A DNA stretch of 64,000 nt from Bolinopsis microptera (GCF_026151205.1 NC_087081.1:8861246-8925245), one strand, 5' to 3'; positions 1 through 11,974 are shown, counted from the stretch's first letter. A program made the numbers and translations. The notes: a model not told the origin generated them from the letters alone.

Positions 1-194
1 ACTTTAGCTTAAAATGGGTCAAATATAGTTTTTTCGGTGTATAAAAATCCCAAATCTAGCGATCAACTGCAAAAAAAATGAAAAAAACGTAATCAATAAT
101 TGTATTGTCCCATTCATTCACAATTGATTATAGGAGGCACTTACGATGCGTTACGACACTAACTGAGCTCATTACAGTTTACATGCCTTGAATA

Positions 195-355
195 ATGGGA
201 AAAGCGACCGACATATTTCATTATCGGTATCATTTTGCGTTTGGGTACGGTAATTCAAATTGATATCACTTCCTTTTGTTTGGAAAAAGGAAACACTAGC
301 AACGGTCCTGCGGTCCAACTCCACTCTACCCAATTTTGGGTTTTGTTTAAGATAC
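195..355 (+). repeat. Diverged single arm of a foldback repeat
   Basis: This stretch resembles one arm of the perfect palindrome at 41,071-41,401. Shared blocks include the GCGACCGA, TTCAAATTGATATCA and CCTTTTGTTTGGAAAA regions in the same order, ending in a 'CTCTACCCA..TT.TGGGTTTTG' stretch. No partner arm is seen next to it, so it is a solo or eroded copy. Confidence 0.7.
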
Positions 356-356
356 A

Positions 357-673
357 TGATCCTGATTCAACTGCAGTACACCTCATCACGGGACATTGTG
401 GCCTCAACAAACACCTACACACCATTCGCAAATCAGACACAAGTGCTTCTCCTAAATGCGGCGACGGAGAGGAGACTGTCTCACACTTTCTCGGACTGCG
501 GACAGTGCCCGGCTATTGCCCAAATTGAAATAAGAGGTCAATATTTCCGGGACTAATACCTCTCTCACAATGACATATTCGACAACCAACACATCTCCAC
601 CATTGTCAACTTTACAAACCACACTAAACGCTTAGTGGTGCTAGAGGAGTTGGACCAGACAGGTGTAACATAG
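357..673 (+). pseudogene. Eroded C-terminus of a non-LTR retrotransposon ORF2
   Basis: Two reading frames in succession give a typical LINE C-terminal tail. The first contains LITGHCGLNKHL followed by a Cys/His pattern (PKCGDGEETVSHFL), like the 'LTGH..LN.HL....C..CG..EET..HFL..CP' tail of Jockey/I-type elements downstream of RNase H. The second frame, from about 572, reads NDIFDNQHISTIVNFTNHTK and ends at a stop at 671-673. At least two frame changes separate the blocks and no reverse transcriptase is present, so it is a dead 5'-truncated copy. The clade is not resolved. Confidence 0.6.
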
Positions 674-1062
674 CGACTATTTTAACGCCGTCTTATTTCG
701 CCTCTCTCTTCCACACTCAACCACCACTTAAGCGTTTACAGTTTATCTATGACACACCCCACAACACTTACCATCATCCTTGATTACACATCTTGATTCC
801 ACTGGCATCCTCCCACAGGACTGCCATACCCCAGAGGGGGTATAGGACGCAGCGGCGGAAGTCACTGCTGTGGTGGACGGTACAGCGGAGGACGGTACAG
901 CGGAGGACGGTACGGCGGTACTCCGCCGCAGTGACCGGTTCCCGCAGAGGTAGGCAAAGCATCCATATGCTATCCTCTCGTGGGCCAACCAGGCCCAGCC
1001 TCTTTTTTTAATGATCCTGATTCCTGAATACCTGCTCGTGTCCAGGAGTTACCTGTAGTCAG
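674..1062. other. Non-coding stretch with a short tandem repeat
   Basis: No gene is recognised. At 877-925 a 15-bp unit (GGACGGTACAGCGGA and variants) is repeated three times and is followed by its partial inverse complement, so it can fold. Confidence 0.5.
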
Positions 1063-1718
1063 TGTAATAAGCGCCAAGCGCGAGCACAGAACTTTTTTCT
1101 CCGATTTCGATAAATTTGGTACCAAAATTTGTCTAAAAATGTGAATAAAATAAATCCACCGTGTAGCAATTTTCGCTAAAAATGCTACACGGCGCTTGTT
1201 CGCCGCGCGTGCTTTTTTCGCGCCAATTTTTAGTTTTTGGCCTATAACTTTCATATTTTCAGTTATTATCACATAATTATTATGGCATCGTAATCAGCTC
1301 ATCGAGACGAAACTTTTTGTACTAATATTTTAAGATTTAAAGGAAAACTATTTTCAAAATTTTTCAATCTGAACACAAGGGTCCCCCCTTGTGTGAAATT
1401 TTGAAAAATTTTTGAAAAATTTGGTGCTTCAAATATTATAATTTTGGTACCAAAAGTTGCGTCTGACTAAGCTCATTACGATGCTGTAATAATTATTTCA
1501 AAATATTCAATATTTTAGGAGTTATAGGCATTTTAAGTAATAAATTACCCATTTTTCGTCCTTTGTACATTCTTGTAATGCACAGGAGGCCCACATATAG
1601 CTCGACGTTATTTTGCTACACGGTGAATTTGCATTATTCACACTTAGAGGCAACTTTTGGTACCAAATTTATCAAAATCAGAGACAAAAAATTCTGTGCC
1701 AACTCATGGCGCTTATTA
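1063..1718. repeat. Imperfect 0.65-kb palindromic foldback element
   Basis: The arm 1063-1175 (TAATAAGCGCCAAGCGCGAG, TAAATTTGGTACCAAAA, CCGTGTAGCA blocks) reappears inverted at 1612-1718. Inner arms also pair: 1280-1345 against 1425-1500 (GCATCGTAATCAGCTCA / TAAGCTCATTACGATGC). The centre lies near 1375, so almost the whole element is self-complementary. No coding capacity is seen. Confidence 0.75.
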
Positions 1719-2289
1719 CATAGACTACTGGGGACCCAGGCTAATTATTATTATACAACTTTATTCAAATAAATAAATAGTACAGGGTGGGCCAAAAGTC
1801 AGTACCCATACCACATACGTTGGGTCTTATACCTCCGCCGTCTTTTATATATTTGAGAGCTGTTGCTTTGCAGATGGCATACTATACTTACTGGTTCGAG
1901 GATTCCGTCGTAAAAATTGGAAAATTGGAATATTTTAGACCACGCCCATTCAATATTAAAACACTTATATTGTTCGCTGTGAACATGTTGGACGCCTAAT
2001 TTTTTTCTGAGACGGTAGATTATTACATTTTGCATCTCATCTGAAAAAACGATGTGAAACAAATTAGAAATGACGAAGTTATCAAGCAATTTGTGTATCT
2101 CGTTAGCAAAATTGATTGGGTGATTATGTGACACCGTGACACGACACCTTAATTGGGCAGCCTTAACGATTCCCATAATGTTCAACGGGGTAGTTACCGG
2201 GGTCACCTTATCACGTGATTAGGTAAGCCAATCACCTGATCACACGTAATAAATAAACTCGTTATGCTTCGTATCTCAGTCATCTGAGA

Positions 2290-3871
2290 AGCTATAACGG
2301 TTCTTTTGCGATAGTCAAAACGCGACAACTAGCGCTGGATGGCGACAACTAGCGCTATCCAGCGCTAGTTGTCGCCATCCAGCGCTAGTTGTCGCTATCC
2401 AGCGCTGGATAACGCTGGCCAGCGCAAAATATATATGTTCGATAATTGTCGCTATCCAGCGCTAGTTGTCGCCATCCAGCGCTAGTTGTCGCTATCCAGC
2501 GCTAGTTATCGCTATCCAGCGCTAGTTGTCGCTGGATATGCGACACTGTCGCACGCGATAGTTTGCGATGGCCAGCGCAACTGGCCATCGCAGAAAACAG
2601 TTCGATAACTAGCGCTGGATAGCGACAACTAGCGCTGGATAGCGACAACTAGCGCTGGCCAGCGCTAAGCGATAGCCAGCGCTGGCCATCGATATCCAGC
2701 GCAAAATTTTTGCGCTATTACTCGTCAGCTAGCGCTGGCCAGCGCTAGCCAGCGCTAACCAGCGCTAACCAGCGCTAGCCAGCGCTAGCCAGCGTTAGCC
2801 AGCGCTAGCCAGCGCTAGCCAGCGTTAGCCAGCGTTAGCCAGCGTTAGCCAGCGCTAGCCAGCGCAATGTATCAAAATCATATACTTGCGATATCATTAT
2901 TACTCGGATGATGATTAATCACTTTACACTCGACTGTCACGTGACTTTTTTAACCCATTCTCTGACTCTAGCTGGCTCTGAACGACTTTTTGAAACCCTA
3001 ACCCTCTATAAATCTGATCCCAACCCTAACCCAATCCTTAACAAAAACATATGCTGAAACCCTAACCCTAACCGTAACGAGAAATTAGACTAACTTCCTT
3101 ATACGGTCATATCACGTGATCGATACAGTTTTTCGCCAATATCTCGTCAGGAGAGCATTTTAACCCTTTGTCATGGAAGTTGATTCGGAATTAGCGTCCG
3201 AAAATACATTGCATCGATTGAAGTTGGTTACACCATCGAGGGCCCTTTTAGAACAATCTCGAAGATCGACTGTAGAGTGATTTAGCACGCTCGATATTAG
3301 TATTACTGGCCAGCGCAATATAGTTGCGATATTATTCGTCAGCTAGCGCTGGCCAGCGCTGGCTAGCGCTGGTTAGCGCTGGTTAGCGCTGGTTAGCGCT
3401 GGCTGGCGCTGGTTAGCGCTGGCTAGCGCTGGCCAGCGCTAGCTGACGAGTAATAGCGCAAAAATTTTGCGCTTGATATCGCTTAGCGCTGGCCAGCGCT
3501 GGCCAGCGCTAGTTGTCGCTATCCAGCGCTAGTTGTCGCTATCCAGCGCTAGTTATCGAACTGTTTTCTGCGATGGCCAGTTGCGCTGGCCATCGCAAAC
3601 TATCGCGTGCGACAGTGTCGCATAGCCAGCGACAACTAGCGCTGGATGGCGACAACTAGCGCTGGATGGCGACAACTAGCGCTGGATGGCGACAACTAGC
3701 GCTGGATGGCGACAATTATCGAACATATATATTTTGCACTGGCCAGCGTTATCCAGCGCTGGATAGCGACAACTAGCGCTGGATGGCGACAACTAGCGCT
3801 GGATAGCGCTAGTTGTCGCCATCCAGCGCTAGTTGTCGCGTTTTGACTATCGCAAAAGAACCGCTATAACT
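2290..3871. repeat. Palindromic AGCGCT array (foldback)
   Basis: Two arms (about 2290-2880 and 3300-3871) are mirror complements. Both start from the outer block TTCTTTTGCGATAGTC and are built from tandem units such as AGCGCTAGTTGTCGCTATCC and shorter AGCGCTAGCC units. Each unit contains the self-complementary hexamer AGCGCT, so the DNA can fold both locally and across the whole 1.6 kb. The loop (2881-3300) is single copy and holds CCCTAA-type repeats. Confidence 0.85.
2936..3290. repeat. CCCTAA-containing MITE-like core, copy 1
   Basis: This loop segment shares an ordered set of blocks with 11,614-11,974: CACGTGACTT, a run of degenerate CCCTAA repeats, TTTTAACCCTTTGTCATGG-like sequence, TGATTCGGAAT.AGCGT and GGGCCCTTTT. 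It is bounded by the imperfect inverse pair AATCACTTTACACTCGA / TCGACTGTAGAGTGATT. The telomere-like motifs are therefore part of a dispersed repeat family, not a chromosome end. Confidence 0.65.
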
Positions 3872-4131
3872 CTAATCTTTTCAGGACAAACGTAATTCGA
3901 ATGGCCAAACACAATTCAATAAAATTTAGCTCGATCCGACTGTCCAAATTATCAAATAAATGCGAAAATGAATTTTCATTTGAAAAAAATGAACACGAAT
4001 ATTTTTCGAGTTGACAAATTCCCCGAACCAGTGGTGGTACTAAGTTATACCAGAAAGAATTATTTCAATTGGGCACTCAGTGACTGAGCTATAAAGGCCA
4101 ACGTATGGGTACTGACTTTTGGCCCACCCTG

Positions 4132-5960
4132 TATAAACAAATTAAAAATCTGATAAGTAACCTACTAAAACTAAAATAACTTTTTCCACTTAGGTCTGTC
4201 TAGTTGGGCTAAAAAAATCAAATTATAAATGTCTTCTGTATTTACAAGTTTAATGTCTATCTGATAAGTCATTTTTAAGAGTTTTTAATAAATTACATTG
4301 GTGTCTCCCGACACGACCCTTTATATCCCTCATACTCTCAACTGCAAAAAATAAAGAACATAGCGCTGGGGAGTTGCTGGCACTACGAAGTATATATGAT
4401 ATAACCAAACATTTTCCAACGTGAGTACGCAACTCTCTCACTGAGTGGTCTGCATGCATCTGCGGTTACATTTCTTATACAGATGACAGAGCTTCGTTTG
4501 AAATGACGGTGGATATCTAGATGTTTTTTAACTTCGAACTTTTAGATGAATTATATCTGGAAGATAAGCCAATTAAACAGTGAATAAGTAAAGGATTGTA
4601 AAATAATGCAAGACCAATCCAATCGTACATAAAATAAGTGGTCAATCTCATGGTAAAGTCCGTTACCCTAAATCAGTGGGGTAGCGTGGTGATCAATGGG
4701 ACTGGTGTGTATTATAACGGCTGGCTGACTCTCTCTCTGGACGATGGACAGGTAGCTGCTATATCATGGCTACGTTCCTTCAATGCTGCCAACGAGGGCA
4801 GAATCCGTGGGAGGGGAATGTCCTAGAAAGGGACAAATTATTAGCAAATGACGGATTAATTAAAGACAATAATATACTAACTAGGATAAAATTAAACATG
4901 ATAAAGTTAAATTAGAGTGAACTGTAGAATACGAAATATGTAAGAACTTATCAATATATGCTCAAATGACTTACGAGGTAATAATGTAGGTGCTGCTAAG
5001 GTTAGGACAAGCAAACAGGTAGGATAGGGTCACCACAATATTACCTAGGAAATGTATAAACCTATTAGAATTTAATTACTAACCTATCGGGAATGACTCT
5101 AGTATTACGAACAATGTGAATCAATAAATGGGAAATAACATTGCAATGAACAACATCTAATTAATGGTTTAATAATTATAAAAGCTATACCTCGAGGAAC
5201 AAACTTCCTAGCCTATCAGGAATTCAACAGAAGCGACGGGAACCAATTACAATGATCTGGCATGACGTTAGGAAAATCTGGTGAAAATAACGGATAAGTA
5301 TTTTACCCGCATATTATGATACTTGCACAGAACTTGAACTCACGGATTTAATCTTAACCTAATTATGCATGATATTGATACGGTCTTAGGAACAAAATAC
5401 TAAGGTCAATGATTTAAAATAAAGGACTACAAACCTATTTATGAAACTAGTGACGTGGGAGAGAGCGCAGCATACTAACATCCCGGGCCGTGTAGAGAAA
5501 ACCAATCATAGGAGAGGCGTTCGGGAAAAGGCTAAAGGCTAACGGCAGTGAGAATCTTGTGTGTTCATCTTTTGTAGTCTAGGTGTTCTGTGGAAGAGGA
5601 GCTCCAGTGGAAGAGGCGGTCCACGCGTTATCGAGGAGAGTTGCAAACAAACAGGTTATTGCAAACAGGTTATTGCAAACAAACAGGTTTAATAATACAA
5701 ATACAGGTTTTTAAAAACTGGTTAAAATATTGTTCCACTAATAATAATTGATGAATTCGATAACTCTATTACCCCAATAATTTCTTTGTAAATAATTCTA
5801 ATAACACTAAATGTCCTTCCTGACCAATGGCTGCAGTGTTCTGCAAACCTCTCGAATCAGATCTTAATCATATAAGTGATCACTTAATTCATCTTTATGA
5901 AACCTAATGCCAAGGAATTAAACTGGAATTAAACGCAGCATACTGGGGTTCAACTTAACT
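4132..5960. other. No gene recognised
   Basis: No convincing gene. A short open frame at 4638-4826 (+) has no recognisable motif. Direct repeats of GCAAACA(AACA)GGTT occur at 5644-5690. GC-richer sequence near 5460-5640 could belong to an old transposable element, but I see no diagnostic ends. Confidence 0.4.
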
Positions 5961-5969
5961 TCTAGTTCT

Positions 5970-6165
5970 GAGGTACTACACACGTCCCTAACAGGTAATA
6001 GTATGACATTTTGACGATTTGCCTCAGGTTTTTGCGATGACAAATGTCGATTTTGTCCATATAGTTTTTGGGTACAGCCCAGGAATTACAGTTGTACAAC
6101 ATAACAGTTGTAGGTTTACAACTTGATTCACGATGTAAATCCTTCGCAGCTCGGTGAGGCACAGT
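5970..6165 (-). pseudogene. LINE reverse transcriptase thumb-region fragment
   Basis: The translated minus strand contains LYNCNSWAVPKNYMDKIDIC followed by HRKNLRQIV. This matches the segment after the RT domain of many non-LTR elements (LLYN.G.WA.......LD.FHRK.LR.I). The rest of the RT is missing, so it is a short dead fragment. The block 6180-6305 directly to its right is one arm of an inverted repeat. Confidence 0.55.
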
Positions 6166-6179
6166 GGTGAGAAGAATTA

Positions 6180-6305
6180 TTTGATGCGCGGCGCGACCCA
6201 GTAGTGCATCGCGCTACAAGTTTACAACCTACCAGGACGCGCGCCGAGTTGGACTCGTCGACGGTCCAATATATGGAACAGATATTTTACGAGTATCACC
6301 CGTTA
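6180..6305. repeat. Arm of inverted pair with 8105-8215
   Basis: The stretch around GCGCCGAGTTGGACTCGTCG through CGAGTATCACCCGTTA is found inverted at 8113-8185. The pair encloses about 1.8 kb without a recognisable gene and probably marks the ends of a non-autonomous element. Confidence 0.7.
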
Positions 6306-6629
6306 ACATAACAGAAACAACAAGGGACTCGTAGATTTTCAGCCGAGTACTAAACAGATTCGCTGACCTTGTTCCCATACATTCTTGTAGTTGTAGTCCT
6401 GAAAAGCAACATTTCCTAGGGTCAAATGAGTAGGTTGCACCTTTTCTGAATGTCTTCTTTGTCGCAGAGTTTGGAGCCTAGTGATAGATCGAAGATCTCC
6501 AAGGTTCTCTGTTTTTGAGGAGTTCACCTTTCTCGTCACGTTTGTTTTTACCAGCAATGTAGAATTGTGTGAACTCAGTTTTTGATTCGTTCGCTAAAAA
6601 GTTCCATTCTTGTAGAACATCCTAGCGCG

Positions 6630-7010
6630 GCACCCGATTACCATGAGCCTAAGGCTCATGGTAGTCGGGTGCTGCGCACGAGCGATAAAATTTATCGCTC
6701 GGTCAACCGAGGTCCGAGCGATAAGTAGCTCCTTATCGCTCGTGCACGTCGTCACTTTTAGTATGTAGTACAGTTCACAGGTCCGTATTGCCGGATTTAA
6801 GTTACAGAAAAGCCAGCGGTCAGCTATCCACTATCGGACTATTATATATAGCGGATATATATTGGAAACTAGCAGTAGCGGATGACTATAGCGGAAAATG
6901 GCGTGCGCCTAGTGGAGACGCGCTAAAATGCTGCATTTATACCTAGCGGATGGCTAGCGGAGTATAGCGGAGGACGCGCGCAAACTATGAACTAGCGGCG
7001 AATAGTGACG
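6630..7010. repeat. Cluster of small hairpins and TAGCGGA repeats
   Basis: A perfect palindrome lies at about 6633-6672 (GCACCCGA.TACCATGAGCC with its complement). It is followed by repeated GAGCGATAA / TTATCGCTC inverse pairs (6688-6745) and by seven or more scattered TAGCGGA units at 6840-7000. I see no gene here. Confidence 0.6.
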
Positions 7011-8027
7011 TGTTCGTTTTAAACAAAATGTTTACAATACTTAGAGCTAACTTGGTGGGCGTTTGTAACTGTGCTAACTAGTTCATTTCAAAGCTGAACG
7101 GAAATTCCTTAATTCATCCTCCAGCTCGGAAATCTTAGGGTCACCTGCCTCTAAACCGTTTATCTCCTCCACAGCTTGTAGCGCGATGCGTTACTGTGCC
7201 GCGCCGCGCACTCAATGAGGCTTCTCACAGCGAGATGAGCTACTGTGCCGCGCCGAGCTGAGATGAATTGACATCGTCAATTAACTCCACAGCCTTATTC
7301 ATTATTTATGCTAGACTGAATCTCGCCTTTCTCACTGCTCTCACTCTTTTCTGCTCCTCTCTCGATAACGTTTCTCCCGGCCCTGCCGACATTTAATTCC
7401 GTCTGGTTTCTCAGTTCTTAAACTCTCTTCGACTCTCCTGCTTCTCTCTCGATATCTTCTTTCTCCTACTTGCTAATAATTTCTGGTTCTTCCTTACCTG
7501 AGGACCCCAGGCTATTATGTTCATTAACATATAATAAAGATTTGGCGGAATGACAGGCTGAGCGCGGCCCAGTAACGACCACTTCAACATCAGGTCGCTC
7601 AAGGTTCGCACTGTACGCCTTGAAACGGTCCGATGACCGACAACTAAGAACCTCTCATTCCGGGCGGGGCATACCATGCAATGCTGTTAAATACGTAGCG
7701 TTTCAAGCAAACGTATTTGTCGCCGAAAATTCGCGTATTTCGATTTCCACTGTGGAGTAAAAACGATTTTAACGCTCAGAAAATTCAACGAATTCAAAAT
7801 GCGCGGCGTTAATTTGATCTGCGCGCGTATTTCGGACAAATTTTAGACGTTTTCCGAACAAAATTTAACAGGGTCTAAATTCAATTTTTTTGGGCTTATT
7901 GATCGGAAACTTTACGTATTTTAACGTATTTCTGTAGAACATTGAGTGACCCACACCCCCCTAATGACGTCAGCATCCGCTAGACCCCCTTGCCTTCTTA
8001 ACTCCTTTACTTAATTGTTAATACTAG
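7011..8027. other. No gene recognised
   Basis: This contains one copy of a short dispersed repeat (7497-7575) and nothing with coding support. A short open frame at 7411-7677 (-) overlaps that repeat and is not credited. Confidence 0.4.
7497..7575 (+). repeat. Short dispersed repeat family, copy A
   Basis: It begins with GGACCCCAGGCTAT and ends GGCGGAATGACAGGCTGAGC plus GCGGCCCAGTAA. The same start and end reappear at 28,381-28,442 (end only), 34,263-34,322, and inverted at 52,085-52,175. Copies are 60-90 bp with an AT-rich variable middle. Confidence 0.65.
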
Positions 8028-9650
8028 GCGGTGCACGATAAAAATAAACTTGCTCGGATTTTAAAAATTTTTGTACCATCGTTTATTCTAGAGACTGTGA
8101 GAATTTTTTAACCATTAACGGGTGATACTCGTAAAATATCTGTTCCATATATTGGACCGTCGACGAGTCCAACTCGGCGCGCGTCCTGGTAGTAGGTAGT
8201 GCGCCATCGACAGTGAGCCGCGCGTGCCGACTGTAGGATGGTTTTTTAGCGCTAATTTCGGCCAGCACAATTTTCTTCAAACAAATAGATATTGAGTATC
8301 CTTCCCGACCTCAAATTGCAACAAAAATTGGTAAGCTTACTTATAGACTTACAAGGAAAGTGTCCGAAAAATTTAAAGCATATCCAACCATCAAACATTA
8401 TGTTACAGCTAAAAGCAGCGTATTTTGCCCCATTTTGATCACTATATCAACTCCGATATCCACCAAATTTTTCGGACAGTTGTGAAAGCCCTATTAGTAG
8501 AGGCTCTTACGGGCAAAAAGGCGTGTTTTCTGCTACGAGTTTAGAGACCTAACCGCTAATTGGACACAATAGTATGATGTCTAAGGATCGATAATATGTT
8601 AAGAAGTATAGATTTGGCCTTATTAGTCACGTGCTATACCAATGCGCGTTTTAAACTTTGACAGTCTATTACTCTAAGGCAAATAGAGTAATTATATTCA
8701 TATTTTGTCAGCAATAAGATCCCATCATTTTCTATTTGGTGTGAAAATATGAGATAGAACGGACATAATCTCGCTGAGTTATAGCTGTTTGAAATTTATG
8801 ATGAACGCGTGGGTGCCAATTGATAACAACTAAATGCTTTTGCGCGTAGTGCGCGTCGAAAATTTGGCAAAAACGCTTGCGGAGTGACAATATTCAAACT
8901 TCGATAAAGTATATGAAGTGGGTACTTCTCAGAAAGGAAAAATTTAGGCAAACACGATGTGACTATTTTTGAGTTGATTTAATACAACTGCAAAAAATTA
9001 TTCAAACTTCAAGCAAAAAAGTCAAAATTTTTACCACTTTTTTGGATTTTTACCCCAGAACAAATAGAGGGATTTGTTTTAATTTTATACCATCTTGTGC
9101 GGCTGTCTTTTAGCTATCTCCATGCAAGTTTTGATGACATGCCAACAAAATTAACTTGCTCAAAATATCAAAAAACATGGTTTTTTGGCCTATTTTTGGC
9201 CCAAAAATCGGTTTTTTGCGATTTTAACCGAGAAAAATCAGTCCAATCATCTTGAAACTACTTTTAATCGATTCTACGGTCAAAAATACGTCTAGTAAGG
9301 TGTATCTGGGGTCCCTAGCGTATCGAGCAGACAATGCCCGTAAGAGCCTCTACTATATTGGAAGGTCGTCGCCAATTTCCAGAATGATCTCATTTAAGGA
9401 ACTGAAGATATATCCGAATAACACGACAAAATTGTCAAATTTGGACGAATTTGGTCAAATTACGCGACTTTTACAGCTACTTTTGCTCCAAAAACCGCGC
9501 AGCATCAAATATGGCACCTAGCCGAAACTCACTGATCTTTCCAAAAAAGTATGACAAATTTGGTATTGTGAAAATTCTCACAGTCTCTAGAAAACAGTGG
9601 TACAAAATTTTTAAAATCCGAGCAAGTTTATTTTTATCGTGCACCCCCTA
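8028..9650. repeat. Inverted-repeat element (arms 8028-8100 and 9575-9645)
   Basis: GGTGCACGATAAAAATAAAC through TCTAGAGACTGTGAGAATTT is found inverted at the other end. Between them, 9470-9600 also pairs inversely with 9670-9790, and TGTCCGAAAAATTT (8347) is inverted near 8466. No protein is recognised inside. Confidence 0.6.
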
Positions 9651-11015
9651 CTGGTAGGTTGTAAACCTACAAAGAATTTTCACAGTACCAAATTTATTAT
9701 ACCTTTTTGGAATGATCAGTGAGTTTCTCCTAAGTGCCATATTTGATGGTGCGCGGCTTTTGGAGCAAAATTAGGTGTAAAAGTCGCGTAATTTGACGAA
9801 ATTCGTTGATTTTTGTCGTATTATTCTGTCATATCTTCGGTTCCTAAACATGAATCATGCTAAAAATTTGTCAAAACCTTCCAATCATACTTAACTACCG
9901 AACCTAATTTAGTTGGGAGAGATTGGCCTTGAATAAGAGGTCTAAAAATGACAAAATAAGTATAAATTCGTTGATAACTCAAATTCTGACCATCGAAATT
10001 GCTCAAACTAAATTAGGTTCAGTAAAACATAAGTGTTTACGTAAGCTGAATAAATTTCAGTACAATTGTTAAATGGGAAGTATTATAACTTTTCGATTGT
10101 TTCCAAAATAATGTGCTGGCCGAAATAAGAGCTAAAAAACCATTCAATGGTCAGCGCGCGCGTCTTATTGTCTATGGCGCACTGCCTATTAATACCTGTA
10201 CCTACCCCTCCCGTCAGCCAGCGAGGGGGTATAAAAATGCTAACGGTGCGGCGCGGGTGTAGGCAGAGAAAATTAGTATGCAACTGATTTGATTGACACG
10301 ACGGTGTCAACCCCAATCTCGTCTTCCCAGGAAAAGTTACCAGCTGGTGGTGGTACAAGAGTTGGTTTAATTTAAACAGACGGCTCGACCTCGCGCGCGA
10401 CAACAAGCATGATTTGCACGCGTGGCGCATTCCAATGTTCAAGCAGCTACCACGTGACACAATTCAGCCAACCAGATCAGAGTACAGGAATCCGCAAAGT
10501 TAAAGTTGCAAACTTTTGATCGGCCCGAAATGGGACTTTTCTGGAGATTTTGAGATAACTCAACAATTACGTTGTCTTGAATTTTCCTCAATCCTGGGGA
10601 GGTAACGTTACTTTTAAAAGAGGAACATGTTACAAAAAACCGAAAGTCTCCAACTCTTTTACTTTCAAAGTTAAGCCCCATCCGGTCAGGGTTTCTGGGT
10701 GCAGCTGACTGACGCCGAGTAGGGTGTTTTGGCCGTTCTAACTTAAGACTTTTAAGAATTAAAGCAGCCGTATTGATCTTACAAACCTACAACTTTCAAG
10801 GGCTAGTATTAGCTGTTTTTTGGACACTTTTCTTGTAAGTCTATGAGTAAGCTAACAAATTTTTTTAAATTGAATCGAGGGAAGGTTACTCAATACGCAT
10901 TTGTTTCAAGAATTTGGTGCTGGCCGAAATAAGCGCTAAAAAACCATCCTACAGTCTGCAGTCGGCACGCGCGGCTCACTGTAATGTCGATGGCGCACTA
11001 CCTAATAGTAATATA
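8186..11015. repeat. 2.8-kb inverted-repeat element with long arms
   Basis: The left arm (about 8186-8360; CCGACTGTAGGATGGTTTTT, AGCGCTAATTTCGGCCAGCA) is repeated inverted at about 10,805-11,015. A third diverged copy in the same orientation as the right arm lies at 10,100-10,195. It overlaps the 8028-9650 structure, showing nesting of several insertions. No transposase is seen. Confidence 0.65.
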
Positions 11016-11613
11016 TACTGTGACTAGGCCTAGGTGGTATTAGGACATGATGCGATGAGGGAACGTATCGACTGACCCCGAAAAACAAAGACGTAAAAGT
11101 TATTAAAAGTTTATGGGTACAAAACCAACATGAATAAAACTTTGAAGGAGAGCCAAGTTTAAGCTACAATATTTAACTTGATACATGTTTCGTATCCCAA
11201 TACGGCGCGAAAAGTGGCATGACGTATGTCAATATTTAACAATTGCACTGCCACAATTGAAATTTGTATCTGATGAGGGCGGTAGTAAACTGACTACTGT
11301 GTACTGCAGCTATGCTTAATAAACCATATCATTCATAATTTAGTACTAAACTTTGAACTCATTTTCGATTTTTCACGTTTTGAGTACGCCTTGAGTTGAT
11401 CAGTGCGTTTAGAAAGTTTTTCGTATAAAAATGCTGACGGGTGTACTGTAGGCAGGAAAAATTAGTATGCGACTGATTTAAACAGTTGGTCAACAGATTT
11501 CAGTTCACCGAGGTACTAATATTAAGGAAAGTAGCAAAGTTTTATTGTTAATATTAATAAAATTGATTGGAAACAAAAATGTTTGCCAAAATTCACGTTA
11601 CATTTCTGCTTTT
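11016..11613. other. No gene recognised
   Basis: AT-rich intergenic sequence with no supported open frame and no clear repeat structure. Confidence 0.4.
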
Positions 11614-11974
11614 ACTAATTCGCTCGCCCAAAAATTTCACGTGACTTTGGTTTTTATGGTTTTGCAGCCGTATAAAACGGTTTTACATAAACCCTAATCC
11701 CAACTCTAACCCTAACCATAACTTCAAAGCTATCCATAACCCTTATCACAACCCTAACCCTAACCTGAGTCTTAAACAATCGGATTCGTGTTTTACTAGC
11801 CTGTCGCGTGTTTGCCCATAACTCTTCAAGTTCAGGGAAGCATTTTTACCCTACATCATGGCCCATGGGGGTGATTCGGAATCAGCGTTCAAAAATACAC
11901 CGGTTTAGATCAATTTAATACCCAAACGGGCCTTTTCACAAGAATTTTCTTAAAATTTGGGCGAGCGATTTAGT
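11614..11974. mobile_element. CCCTAA-containing MITE, copy 2
   Basis: Terminal inverted repeats of about 22 bp, ACTAATTCGCTCGCCC at the left and GGGCGAGCGATTTAGT at the right, bound 361 bp. Inside are CACGTGACTT, degenerate CCCTAA repeats, TGATTCGGAATCAGCG and GGGCCTTTTC, matching the loop of the large palindrome at 2936-3290. I saw no clear target duplication. Confidence 0.65.

Larger units (their letters stand above)
1783..4131. mobile_element. TA-flanked DNA transposon with 29-bp terminal inverted repeats
   Basis: CAGGGTGGGCCAAAAGTC at 1783 is repeated exactly in inverse at 4131; the identical terminal repeat is 29 bp. Both ends are flanked by TA (1781-1782 and 4132-4133), the target duplication expected of the Tc1/mariner superfamily. 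The element is 2,349 bp. An open frame at 1799-2206 (-) was examined for transposase motifs; it shows only a weak SDE-like segment, not a convincing DDE domain. The interior is dominated by the foldback array 2290-3871. I read it as a non-autonomous mariner-like element with a foldback insertion or amplification inside. Confidence 0.75.

Noticed and set aside
2995-3080. CCCTAA repeats considered as a chromosome end
   Set aside because: They are degenerate, internal, and part of a repeat seen again at 11,614-11,974 with unique sequence on both sides.
2290-3871. Regularly repeated 20-bp units considered as a CRISPR array
   Set aside because: Units are contiguous without unique spacers, arranged as mirror arms, and the host is a eukaryote.
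4638-4826. 62-codon open frame near 4.7 kb
   Set aside because: No domain, no splice context and no conserved pattern; chance open frame is the simplest reading.
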